A stretch of DNA of 64,000 nucleotides from Daphnia pulex. Taxonomy: Eukaryota; Arthropoda; Branchiopoda; Diplostraca; Daphniidae. Below the pieces are notes generated by a model. That model ran no database searches and was not told the DNA's origin. It saw only the letters and a program-made list of their open reading frames with translations. Shown one piece after another: positions 48,255 through 62,235 of this stretch. The position numbers and the translations under genes were made by a program. Each line of letters starts with the position of its first letter. The first letter of the stretch is position 1. The DNA is taken from positions 4,464,001 to 4,528,000 of the forward strand of contig NC_060020.1 in assembly GCF_021134715.1 (NCBI RefSeq), given 5' to 3'.

Positions 48255-49300
48255 ATCAACATTATTCGTCATCCTTATAGGCATATTCGAGTGTGCGTGA
48301 AAATAAAATTGTTTCGCAGTTAATTATACATTCGCGTGTTGATGTTATACTTAGTCTGACTTCATATTTCGATTCTGCGTAAAAATTTGAATAAGAGTTG
48401 TAATTTTCATTCATTTTAGTGGGCAGCCGCATAGTTGCGTGCGTGAAAGAAAAAATTCGTTCGCAGTTAATTACCGAGTTGATTACACATGCGTGTGTTT
48501 ATTTTAGGCTTCTTTTCACCTGATATTCCGATTCGGCATAAAAAGTTGAGTTAGAGTTGTAATTTTCATTAATTTTCGTGGTTCAGCCGCCTAGCGAGTA
48601 GCGTGAAAGTAAAAATTCGTTCGCAGTTAAATACACATTCGTGTGTTTATTTAAGGCTTATTCTGACCTGATATTCCGATTCAGCGTCAAAAATTGAGTT
48701 AGAGATGTTAATTTCATTCATTTTGGTAGTAGCCTGAGGGATTTAGTTTTTTGCGATCTAATTTTTTTCTGAAAAAAGTCCGCCCTGTTACAGTAAGCGA
48801 CTTACTGCGCCTTTTTCCTTAAAAAAAAAGTGTCGTAAACCAATAACTCCCGCAGGCTACCACCAATATAAATGAAAATTACAACTCACAATCAACTTTT
48901 TACGCTGAATCGGAATATCAGGTCAGAATAAGCCTAAAATAAACACACGCATGTGTAATTAACTGTGAACGATTTTTTTAGTTTCACGCACGCTACTATG
49001 CGGCTGACCACCAATATGAATGAAAATTACACCTCCGACTCAACTTTTTACGCTGAATCAGAATATCAGGTCAAAATAAGCCTAAAATAAACACACGCAT
49101 GGGTAATTAACTGCGAACGATTTTTTTTAGTTTCACGCACGCTACTATGCGGCTGACCACCAATAGAAATGAAAATTACACCTCTGACTCAACTTTTTAC
49201 GCTGAATAAAAATTTGAAGTCAGATTAAGTCTATTATGAACATACGCATGGATAATTAACTGCGAAACAATTTTATTTTCACGCACACTCGAATATGCCT
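48255..49300. repeat. Inverted tandem repeats (about 115-130 bp units) around the element centre
   Basis: Three to four units lie on each side of the axis near 48789, in opposite orientation. Each unit contains GTTTCACGCACGCTACTATGC-like, CATTCATTTT/AAATGAAAATTACA, AGGTCAGAATAAGCC and ACACACGCATG blocks. The units differ by point changes and small indels, unlike the identical transposase-like arms. Subterminal or internal repeats of this kind often serve as transposase binding sites; that role is inference. Confidence 0.75.
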
Positions 49301-49543
49301 ATAAGGATGACGAATAATGTTGATGAAACAAATAAAAAAGCTCGTAATAATAATTTTATTCCCTTCAAACAATAGCTGTATTTCATATGTTATACCAAGA
49401 TTTGCATAACAATATATGTGCGCGTTTTGAACTATGGATATTAATTGATGTCATCATTTTCTTCATCAGCGTCTAGTGTTGATAATTGTTTGTGTCTTCG
49501 TCGATGTAATCCTGGTAATCGGTTGTCCTCCGTGAAGTTGCCC

Positions 49544-50349
49544 TCATTTACCATTGGCTGTAACTACGGTTACGTCTCTTGAACCAGGTTTCGCAGTACA
49601 CGAATGAGGGCTTTTGCATTCAGGAAGGGACACTATAATACAAGATAATTATTAATCTACATATATAATTCAAGAAACCGCTATTACCTTCAACAGTGAT
49701 GTACCCATCTTCAGATATGAACTCGTTTTGGCGCAAGAATTTTAAATTTTTGCCATTCTCAAACACCTCCCTATTGTGTAGTACCAACAGTTTGCGGTGA
49801 GTGATCATATCACATTTGCTGCAGAAACCTTGCTTGCAAGTAAAGCAACAAACAGGATTAGTGACTTTTTCACATACACCACATTTACTTGCACTGTGGG
49901 AACGGGAGCTAATGTAGTTTTGAAAGACAGCATCTCTCTTGGAATCCCAAGCATCTTCCTTGTCTTTCATGCAAGTTTTCCACTCGCTTTCTTGATTAGT
50001 TCCTTTTTCTTCTTGTGAAATGCTTGCTTCAATGATGTCTTTTCCAGTGCGACTGAATGAATGATATCCTGTACACCACTTCTTTCTGTAAACAATGGAA
50101 CATTTTTTAATCGTAAACTTGAACACAAATATTGATAAACTTACCATTAGACTGGGAGTTATTTCACTAGCAGTTTCTTGATTAGAAACTGCTACAACTT
50201 CATCAGAGTGGGTAACTCTGCCTCTGCCAAAATTACTGCCAAAATTACTGCCAAGAAGTTCCATGAATGTTTAGGTTCCTGTTGTAAAGCATCATTTTTT
50301 CTTTTATCGGCTTTGGTTCTGGCTCGATGCCTGGTCAGAGAATCTTTCA
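49544..50349 (-). CDS. KDZ/Zisupton-like transposase N-terminal segment, right arm copy
   Basis: Mirror of 47230-48035; the 214-codon frame (50264-49620) is identical in protein to the left copy. Both copies run from the element ends towards the centre, as expected if the element formed by inverted duplication of the 5' end of a longer autonomous transposon. Confidence 0.55.
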
Positions 50350-51626
50350 TCAAATCTCTACCTGACACACTGTGAGAAACGGCACTAAACCTGCAATAAA
50401 ACCTGAATTGACACTTTTGAACTGCTTTGTTTACCTTGTTTATATTGACAGTATGTTATAGGACAGTGTGTTGTAGCCCTTCGCCACCACGAGCGCTACC
50501 GTGCCTACGGTCGTCGGGGCGAACCCTACCACTTTCTATTGTCCCCCGAGAAGCCGGTAGGGTTCGCCCCGACGACCGAGATCAAGTTGATTTTTCCTCT
50601 TTCCCTACTGATTAGAGTCTTCACACACCGTAAGTTTATAATTAAACCATTAACATATCAATAGTGATGTTTTGTGTAAATATAGCTTAGATATCTCCCA
50701 TGTTGTGGGAATTTTTTTAAATTTCTATGTGATCTCTAGACACAATCTAAAAATTCATTTATTAAACCCCCTTTTTGCCCATTTTCAGGCCCAGGAAACA
50801 GCGTTTCACGATTTTCAGGCCCATTTCAGAAAATCTTGAAACGCTGTTTCCTGGGCTTGAAAATGGGCAAAAAGGGGGTTTAATAAATGAATTTTTAGAT
50901 TGTGTCTAGAGATCACATAGAAATTTAAAAAAATTCCCACAACATGGGAGATATCTAAGCTATATTTACACAAAACATCACTATTGATATGTTAATGGTT
51001 TAATTATAAACTTACGGTGTGTGAAGACTCTAATCAGTAGGGAAAGAGGAAAAATAATGGCTTTCGTTTTGTGTGCTCGACGCGCCACCATACGGCATAG
51101 GACGAGCATCGCTTCAAGGGGTTTATAGCCGTTCGTGGTCTTTACCCTCTTAGTCTGTGGCTGCACTTAAGCCGCCCTTCCTTTCCGATAGGTAGGCTGG
51201 TAGGCTACTATTCTATCCTATCAGTGAACACTGAACACTAAACAGAGAATGGCAAAACATTCATAATGGAACAGCAGACTAATTTGAAATTTGAAAAAAA
51301 AAATTGAATGACAGTAATTGCAAAGGTGGCGTGGGATAATAAGCCGCTCTTGCTTCTAATAAATTTATGAGATCATTTAAAACTCGAGATTGCCAAAGCG
51401 ATGTGTGAGGTTCCAAAAACGGTTGCTAGATGTCTCGTTCAGCCAAGGCAGTGTTTTCTACTTCATTTTTTTTTTTTTTGTTTTTATATAAATTTTTTCC
51501 CCCAAAGGTTTTTGAGTTTGACAGCACCTGGCCAGTTATCCATAACCATATTTCGATGTACGTGAGTGCACTTTTTTAGACACATACTGTACCGGAACAT
51601 TGCTCCTTTTCGAAACAAAACGCTTG

Positions 51627-51643
51627 TGACGTCGGTGACGTGG
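51627..51643. promoter_or_regulatory. Two CRE-like motifs upstream of Pgant7
   Basis: TGACGTC (51627-51633) and TGACGTGG (51636-51643) sit about 200 bp upstream of the Pgant7 start codon and just outside the giant repeat. They resemble bZIP (CREB/ATF) sites, common in housekeeping and secretory-pathway promoters. No TATA box was identified. Confidence 0.4.
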
Positions 51644-51842
51644 AGGGGAAAAGACGCCCGGTACTTAAAACAAAGTTGTTGGTTTCCTACTGACTAATCT
51701 TTAAACAAGGTTTTGTAATAGTTTTGAGTCGCATTTTGATTCATTTTGAAGAAGAGCTTGTGATGCACAAGAAAATAGGATTTTGAGTAGCTCTTGGCTG
51801 TTGAATTGTAGATAACTAGTAACTCAACAAGTGTTAAAAACA

Positions 51843-54501
51843 ATGAACATCATACAGTTGAGACGTTCACGGTTACTGAGACTTATTACTGTTTTGCTGC
51901 TGGTAGCATGTGTATTGTTCTTTGCTAATCAGAATCCAGTAGCGAATGCAGTGAACTCTCAAGATGGCCATCACAAGGTAATGTATAATATGTTAATTAC
52001 TTAGTATAATTAGTATACCTTGTTGTTATATCATCATTATTTTGTGATGCAGGCAAAATCCCGTGATGTTAAAAAACTGTCTGTCTTCACACCTGATAAA
52101 ATGGGAAATTTTGAACCTCCTATAGAAGCTCCAAGATCAGGTCCAGGTGAAGGAGGAAAACCCCATACACTGCTTCCTGACCAAAGGAATGAGGCCAGTC
52201 AATCCATATCTGAATTTGGCATGAACATGGTGGTCTCTGATGAAATCAGTCTTTCAAGAACAATAAGTGACACAAGAACCCCAGAGTAATGAATTTATTG
52301 AATTTCTTTGATATTCATATTTTCAATCAATCCTATATCCTAGGTGTCAACATTGGAGTTATCCAGAAGATTTACCAAAAGCCAGTGTTGTCATAGTTTT
52401 TCACAATGAAGGATGGTCAACACTTCTACGAACTGTGCAGTCTGTTATTGATCGTTCCCCACCACAATTTCTGGAAGAAGTTTTGTTGGTTGATGACTTC
52501 AGTGAGAAAGGTATTTTTAGGATTTAAAAAAATGTATACTTACTTTTGTTTTCTAATTTCTTTCTATAAATTAAGCCCATTTAAAACGGAAACTGGAGGA
52601 TTTCATAGAGAGATACGATGGAAAAGTCCGTCTCATTCGTAATAAGGAACGCGAAGGATTAATTAGAACACGAACTCGAGGAGCTGAGGAAGCTCGAGGA
52701 GAAGTTGTTCTATTTCTTGATGCACATTGTGAAGTGGGACTTAATTGGCTTCCTCCACTTCTGTACCCAATATATTTGGACAGGTATGAGCAGCATTATC
52801 AATTCATTAGAATCTGTACAACCAAAATAATTCGTATTTATAACAGAACTACCATGACTGTCCCGCTGATTGATGGAATCGATCACGAAAACTTTGAGTA
52901 TAGGCCGGTATACCAAGGTGAAACTAACTTCCGGGGAATCTTTGAATGGGGAATGTTGTACAAGGAAAACGAAGTACCTGAAAGAGAGGCACAGACGAGG
53001 ACTTATAATAGTGAACCGTACAAGTAAGTTTACCTAATTCGCTTGTAGTCCGCTTATACTGTCTCGTGCTTATTTATTTAAATATATTCTTATTTAAAAT
53101 TTAAAAACTTTTAACTCAACAGAGCTCCAACCCACGCAGGAGGCCTATTTGCTATCGACCGAGCGTATTTCCTCGAGATCGGAGCTTACGACCCTGGTCT
53201 CCTAGTGTGGGGAGGAGAAAATTTTGAGCTTTCATTTAAGGTATACATTTACACATAGTACAAAAAAGATTTCAAAAGTTAACCATTATCAATTCCTTTA
53301 AATTGATAGATTTGGCAGTGTGGCGGTAAAATTCTTTGGGTACCTTGTTCGCGTGTCGGTCATGTATACAGAGGTTTCATGCCTTACACTTTCGGCAAAC
53401 TTGCTGCAAACAAGAAGGGTTCTCTCATCACCATCGTAATTCTTAGAAAGTTATATTTCACATAACAATATTAATTCTTTTTCCTTCTCCATAGAATTAT
53501 AAACGTGTGATCGAGGTGTGGTTTGACGATAAGTATAAAGAGTTCTTTTACACGCGTGAACCGACGGCCCGCTTCCTTGATATGGGCAACATTACACAGC
53601 AGTTAGAAATGAAGAAACGATTAAATTGCAAGAGTTTCGCGTGGTTTATGGAAGAGGTAGCCTATGATGTGCTGGATAAGTATCCTGAACTTCCAGCTAA
53701 TCTACATTGGGGTGAAGTAAGTGTGAGAGTTCTTTTTAGTTTCCTTTTCGTTTTTTTATATTTATTCAGCATTCAGCAAGTTCCTACCGTGATTTGGAAA
53801 TTTCGTCGTAAGATGGCGTTTACCTCCATCTCTAGTCTAGAATAAAGAAACCCAAAATCGATTGCACTACTGTGCTCTAGCTGATTTACGGATATTGAAC
53901 TATTAGCTTAAGCGCATAATTGTGATCGATTTATTTTTTAAATAATGAATTACCCTTTTCTATCTAGCTCCGTAATACAGCTGCGCGTCAGTGCTTGGAT
54001 ACCATGGGTCATCAACCCCCAAGTTTGATGGGGATTTCTCATTGTCATGGTTTTGGCAACAATCAGGTACTGTTTACAAAATTTCAATTTGATTAATATG
54101 TTCATAGTTAATACTGTTTTCCTTTTTGTGCGTCTCCTAGCTATTCCGCTTGAATAAAGCCGGGCAATTGGGTGTAGGTGAGCGATGTGTCAATGCAGAC
54201 AGTCAAGGTGTTAAGCTGGTCGTTTGTCGTCTTGGAAGCGTTGAAGGCCCTTGGGAGTATGACGAGGTACAATTTAAAGAAAAAAAATGTTATGCAGAAT
54301 TTATTACCTAAGACAAATGTCATGAATGTATTATAACTTTTAAATTTGTCTTGTATATTTTAGACTTCGAAAACGCTGTTGCATAAGGTGCTGAAGCGAT
54401 GTTTGGCTGTCCATCCACAGAACAATCATTTGACGCTGCTTCCGTGTGACACTGCCAACAACTACCATCGTTGGGAATTTCGTGAGATCCAGCCAAAATG
54501 A
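51843..54501 (+). CDS. Pgant7: Polypeptide N-acetylgalactosaminyltransferase (Pgant7/GALNT7-like)
   Basis: Golgi type II membrane enzyme that adds GalNAc from UDP-GalNAc to Ser/Thr (mucin-type O-glycosylation); GALNT7-type enzymes often prefer partly glycosylated peptides. Eleven exons join in frame to 582 aa: 51843-51977, 52054 (or 52053)-52285, 52344-52510, 52576-52783, 52847-53023, 53123-53240, 53310-53435, 53495-53716, 53968-54066, 54141-54266 and 54364-54501. Residues about 8-28 form the signal anchor ([17 protein letters not shown]). The GT-A domain has [17 protein letters not shown], the metal-binding DAHCE (DxH), and the Gal/GalNAc-T motif [20 protein letters not shown]. The [15 protein letters not shown] and YRGFMPY blocks fit the Pgant7 subgroup. 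The C-terminal ricin-type lectin domain starts near CLDTMGHQ. It appears intact. Family membership is certain; subgroup orthology is less so. Confidence 0.93.
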
Positions 54502-56841
54502 TTATGAAAGTTAGGCGTTTGTGCTTATGTACCCCAATTGTGCTGCCTTTGCCATTCTCAGTAATGTTTGGCGTGTTAAAAATGCAATGTTACTGTAATA
54601 ACACATTCTAATTTTTGTCTTGGTATCAACTATCAAGAATTTTTTTGTCTGTTTCACACCAAAGTTGTTGCGGCCTACGTATACTGTGATGTGCTTCTCA
54701 CGAGTGACCATATTATTTCCCTCCATTCCGGTTGCAATCATTCAACAGCTAGCGTTCCAGTTTTCCTATATATGTTACTTGTGAAGCCTGAACTGCGTTG
54801 CTGGAATCAAACTTTTTGCTTTTTTTTTCGTTCGTGGTTGTGGGGAAAATTTTGGGTTTGTTCATTATCACTAAAAATACACAAGTTTGGTTTGACTGGA
54901 AGAGTATAGACCTTTTAATTTTTAAAGTAAGTGTTACCAACTCATAATTAAAAGCTATTCCCGGTATTGTTAACTTAAACTCTATCGCTTCGACTATCGT
55001 TCAGCAATCATACGACATGAGTTGCTTTCTCTATCTTATTCCTTCGTTCCTTGGCAGCAATTAGCTGCGTTTGCGTCTTCTACTCGACCGGTCACTAGAG
55101 TTCCTTGCGAGTCAACATCATCAAGTCTTTCTCTCAGTTTCTGTACGGTAGTAGAAGGCCGGCGTTCAGCGCCAGCTTGCTAATTAAAATCCGGCCCTGC
55201 GTTCTTCTTAACATCCGAGTCGGGTGCTATTGATCTCCTACTGGACACAGTGCATAGAGTCGAGAAGGATTCTTGGGCAACAGTCGCACACAAGCTTTCC
55301 TCGTCAGAGATCCGAACGTTTCAAAAATCATCGCGTTAGTTTAGCCGTTGATATTGTACGCATCCAAGTCTGCAACAATGACTGCACAAAAATTTCACCA
55401 ACAAAATTCCTCCGCATCTTGATCGATCCTTACAGTGAAAAACACACCAAAACTCCCGATCGAGTTTGACAGTGCCACCAGTGCGAGAGACGATGTAGGG
55501 CCTTGGTCCGAGTGATTCAGTGCTGTCGTCAACCCAATGCGGATGAATGCAATATCGATGGTAAGTATTGACATTCTTTATATATACTGACCAGATAATA
55601 TTGGAGGAAAGGTGGAAAAAAGGAAATTCAAAGTTGCCGTTACTCCAAAACTCGAATCGTGAATCGACGCTAGAGACGCTGAAACCGCCAACTTTAGATG
55701 GGGAGGTAAAAGAATAGTAGAGCCAGGAGAGAGAGCACACAGCGCGCGGAAGCGAAAGGGGCGCGATTGGCGGCGCCTCCGGAATCTAGCTCCTCCCTTT
55801 GAACTGAGCGAGTAACCAATGGACGGCTCGCGGAGGGGGGATCCGGGCCGGTTGCGCGTGAATTGGTTGGACGTGGAGAGGACCCAATGGAGTGGCTGTT
55901 GAAGTATACGCCCTTGGTCGTCGCCGGGGTCTTGGGCTTGGTATAGGGTGAAGTGCCATGCTTCAAAGATTTGCCGAGGAGCTCTTGGAGAGGCATTTGA
56001 GGAAGTGGCTGCTGCTGGGTGAGTGCGACACAAGTGAGTTGAGTGATTGAACTGACCTGTGATCCCATCATCCTCTTCAGGCTTGTTGATCAACATTAAG
56101 CAAGCAAGACTCTCTCTCTCTCTCTTTCATCGTTCTCCAGACTCTCACGCGCTCTCATCTCTCTAGCTCTCTTCGTCGTCTTCTCGCCCGTTTTTTGACC
56201 ACCTTCGCCACCGGTTCTCTGAGCGCCCTCAAACTCTTCGAGCGACTTCTTCATCGGCCTCTCGTCTCTGCGCGCTACCGTGTGTTGTTTTTTCTCTCTC
56301 TCTCTCCTGGCCGGCCTGAGAGCTATCCCGACACTTTGCGGTCGAGTGTCTCTTCGCATTAAGTAAAAAAAAGAAGAAGAAGAAGGAAAAAGAGTGAAGA
56401 AGAATCAGAACAAAAATCAAGAACCTCTTGGTAATCGAGTTCATGTGTGTCGGTGAACGATTGTGTCGATTGATGAGAGATTGGCAAAAACATCCTTGAC
56501 CGTGGCTCAAGAGATTCTCGACTTCATCATATCATCACTCATCTTCTGTAATCGTCCTTGATTTCGGCCGAGAGAGCCACTCCGCTTAGCTAGCCACGCA
56601 CTTCTTCTCGCTTCCACCCAGAGTGTTTTCATTGCCCAATCCATTCGCATCGTTATATCCATGCCGCTGATTTGACTCGAAACCTCCAACGTGGTAAACT
56701 CTTCCGTCTTTTCGTGAAATTCTAATTTTAACTCCCTCCCGAAAAAAAAAAAAAAACTATTCAACATCACCAGTGGGTTTAGCAGTAAATTCTACATATT
56801 GCACCGCACTGGAGCAGGTTTGAAATCCCAACGCCAATGTC
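54502..56841. other. Intergenic region and probable 5' part of scarecrow
   Basis: The first part holds the Pgant7 3'UTR. An excellent donor, GATG|GTAAGTATT, at 55560/55561 on the plus strand could end a noncoding scro exon. From 55700 to 56350 the DNA is GC-richer with CT-rich tracts ((CT)n near 56111-56128 and 56293-56306), as in many developmental-gene 5' regions. Long minus-strand open frames here have Arg/Ser/Glu-rich translations typical of CT/GA tracts and were not accepted. Confidence 0.4.
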
Positions 56842-59680
<2,839 letters not shown>

Positions 59681-61374
59681 AGACGATTTCTGTTAAATGA
59701 TATATCTATTAAAAATCTCCTTTTCACACCTTTTCGTTTTAATTTAAATCTCCACTCCCGCATTATATTCGTGTGTTCATTATTATTCGGTGTTTGCTCC
59801 GTCTCTAACTCATTTTTTAATCGACTGTCTCACTTACTCTCTCTCTCTCTTTCTCTCTCTATTCGATCCCGTTATTTTTTTCCGATTTACTGTGGCGTTT
59901 TTGATTCGATTTCAATTTTCATTCAGTATATATGATGTCATTTTTCTTCACAAATCTTTTGGAATCAGTGGTCCGAATTATCCCCTATATGCGTATCGTC
60001 AAACTTGTTCATCCTCTTCTAGTTCTCTATTTACATCTTTTAGTAGACTACTCGTTGGTATAAGCTGTTTGCTGTTGTTTCAACTTATTCCCCCCTCCAG
60101 TTTGCCGAACACGATGGCTTTATATAAAATCAATCTCTCCATCCCTTCATCTCCCGTGCATTCCCCACGTTTTTTTTCTCTCCCTCCAATCCGTTGACAA
60201 ACACGTCATCACTATGTTACATAAATATGCTAACTTTGAAATACACACATCATTTTACCCCGGCATCTTAAGCCTATATAGTCTCTCGTTCTCTGTTGTG
60301 CAACATATCAAATCTATCCCCCTATATCTAATACCCCGTCAGATGATCTTTGTCATTCACACGACTCATAAAACGGAAATATGAGAAAACGTTGATCCCT
60401 TCCGCCACATCTCCCCTCACCTTCTCTCGATAGGACGTGATTGTGATCGTGTGTCCATACAACGCGTCATCATTGTCATCATCAATTCATCATCATCATC
60501 ATCATTATAATAAGCGCCAACGTTGTGTGAATTAACACACGGGGCGGAAAAAAAGGGAGGTATTATAACGTATACACACTGCTATAATCTTTATTATAGA
60601 GTGAAAGGGGTGCTGGCTGTTATGGACACGTGCGTTGCTGATGCAGTGTGAATTTTGCTTACGTCTAAAGGGCAAGAGGGAGAGGTGAAGACAGCAACTT
60701 CAACTTCTCTACAGCATCAGCTCAGTGCTGTAGAATATATACCCCATCACTCCAACGTTCCTGGCGTTGTGCACGCGGATGTTTACCAGCAGCAGTACTT
60801 ATCCGGTGCGTTATATCGATATTATATCAAAACCCTCGAGCAGAGCTAAGAGCGAGGCTGAGAGGAGAAGAGAACAAGCAATATCCGGTTGCTTATCATA
60901 CGTGCCCTCTTTCCGGATTCCAGACAGGCTCGACATTTTATTATAGCTCAATATGCGTCAGAGAAGTTGAAATGACACCGTCAGCTCATTCCTTGGACGT
61001 TACAATAAGCTCGGGATGCGTTTAAAGAGATTTGCTTAGAGTTGAGTAAGATAAAAAGAAAGACAAACGGCGGAAATTAACGAAGACGGTGTGGCAAAAG
61101 GTCAAAAAATTGTCAAGTCAACATATTTTTGAATTTGATTGTCTTCCCACAGACAAAGTTGAGAGTACAAAACCAGGCCTAAGCTGTAGTCGTTCAACAA
61201 ATGAATTGTTAAAAAAAAAAAAAAAACTTGACTGAGTCAACAAAAACGCCACCAGAGAAAACAGTTTCAATCAATCGCCTATAGCTCAGGAATAATCGTA
61301 CCCCATACTGTCTAACGATTTATAACCAACACAAGCAAAGAGATAAAAAAGAAAAATGGAGATAATTTTTCCTA
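59681..61374. other. 3' region of scarecrow; no gene seen
   Basis: Probable scro 3'UTR followed by pyrimidine-rich sequence (59790-60190), (CAT)n near 60486-60506 and a poly-A tract at 61209-61225. The small plus-strand frame at 60655-60849 has no recognised motif. No exon chain found. Confidence 0.45.
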
Positions 61375-61900
61375 CCTTTAAGCCTGGGAATTACAGCCAG
61401 ACATCCACAAGTGTTTCTTCCATCCGCTGAAAAGTTGAAAATCCACCAGACGAGATAGGAAAAAAGGCCTTGAACGGGATGATGCTGTTTATCTAGATTA
61501 AAAATTTAAAATGGGTTACGAAAAATATTTGAAGATGAAACAACAAGTATGGAAAGTTCAAAATGAAACAATGGGTAAACCCTATTTTTAATAAACAAGA
61601 GAATATAAGGTTTACATGTATTACACTCCATCTATGTAAGTCATATACCTAGGCAGGTCACAGGTTAATAATAGTAACAAAATTATTACCCAAGCGATGA
61701 TAATAAGATTGTTGCTGGTGACAGGTCAATACCAGCCCAAGCGAAACTGGATAGCCTGTAGTTATGATATCTGGCTTAGGCCTCAATAAATCTACACAAA
61801 GGAGAAGATTACATAGTGCAATTAAACTGCCATGCATCAACAGAGGGCTTACTGCTTACTTGATAAATGCTAGTCAGGAATTACAATTTAAAAAATTTGG
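61375..61900 (-). repeat. Exon-like duplicated module, copy B (inverted copy of 14300-14985)
   Basis: Read on the minus strand it follows copy A nearly throughout: the CATGGCAGTTT block, DL.RPKP..ITT.YP, the CCAGCAACAATC block, ACATGTAAA, GGGTTTACCCATTGT, TAGATAAACA, then FNFSADG.NTCGCLAV.PRLK before a donor-like AAG|GTAGGAAA (about 61395). Relative to copy A it lacks about 90 bp in the middle and has frame-changing indels, so neither copy encodes a full protein. Its 5' side adjoins the direct repeat 61911-62235. Confidence 0.5.
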
Positions 61901-61910
61901 AACAGAGTTT

Positions 61911-62235
61911 AACTCTTCTATTTAAGCTACCAGCATAACCATTTCATTTGTATTCTAAGTTTTAGGTTTTATTCACCTGTCCAACAGCATGGAGAAGAGA
62001 GCATGAAGAGTCGTGACATCAGAGTTGACTCGACGATCACATTTTTCAAATTTTATTTGTTGTTCTAACCACGTACGTTTTCAAAAGAGGAGTTTTCTTT
62101 GTAATCTTGAACTTTGTCTCTTTTTCAAAACTTTGAAACAAAACGAAAGCAGATAGCAGACGACACTAATCTTCTAATCAGCCATCGTTTCGTTAAGATA
62201 TCGATAGAAATAATATCGACCCCCCACCCCAAATC
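61911..62235 (+). repeat. Diverged direct repeat, copy 2 (partner at 1-300)
   Basis: Aligns with the first 300 bases of the window (landmarks are listed there). Together with 61375-61900 it forms a composite repeat of about 860 bp. No coding frame. Confidence 0.6.

Larger units (their letters stand above)
46989..50589. mobile_element. 3.6-kb palindromic element with KDZ/Zisupton-like transposase N-terminus in each arm
   Basis: The ends are CAACTTGATCTCGG and CCGAGATCAAGTTG, with an 8-bp duplication ATTTTTCC at 46981-46988 and 50590-50597. The uninterrupted sequence is seen in the opposite arm of the host foldback (GGAAAAAT near 51050). The two halves are mirror images around 48789. Next to each end is a 22-bp stem hairpin (GGTCGTCGGGGCGAACCC..., 47001-47022 with 47048-47069; mirrored at 50509-50530 with 50556-50577). 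Each arm encodes a cysteine-rich segment resembling the N-terminus of KDZ transposases; no catalytic domain is present. An 8-bp duplication agrees with what is known of Zisupton elements. Confidence 0.85.
46867..51159. mobile_element. 684-bp foldback element split by a 3.6-kb insertion
   Basis: The ends are CACAGACTAAGAGGGTAAAGAC and its complement. The right arm is 50829-51159. The left arm is 46867-46988 plus 50598-50816, and the loop is only 12 nt (50817-50828). The target duplication is GCTGCAC at 46860-46866 and 51160-51166; the left arm of the giant palindrome has a single copy (30640-30646, reverse complement), a true empty site. Without the inner insertion and its duplication the element is 684 bp. 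It has no coding capacity of its own. A 7-bp duplication is not diagnostic of one superfamily. Confidence 0.9.
41971..51588. repeat. Right arm of giant inverted repeat, split by a nested insertion
   Basis: Reverse complement of 30212-35543 in two pieces, 41971-46866 and 51167-51588; the break is the foldback element 46867-51159 with its 7-bp target copy. Without the insertion the arm is about 5.3 kb, the same as the left arm. The central part is nearly identical to the left arm; both ends are more diverged (substitutions and small indels at 41.97-42.3 kb and 45.5-46.8 kb). The segment 44724-46859 has no recognised gene; its 111-codon frame at 45520-45855 is the mirror of a shorter frame in the left arm. 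Confidence 0.9.

Noticed and set aside
48255-49300. CRISPR-like array of repeats
   Set aside because: Units of 115-130 bp are themselves repeated without unique spacers, invert around an axis, and lie within a eukaryotic transposon.
55336-56770. Several minus-strand open frames of 87-172 codons upstream of scro
   Set aside because: Overlapping each other in different frames, rich in Arg/Ser/Glu from CT/GA tracts, and lying in the likely 5' region of scro on the other strand.
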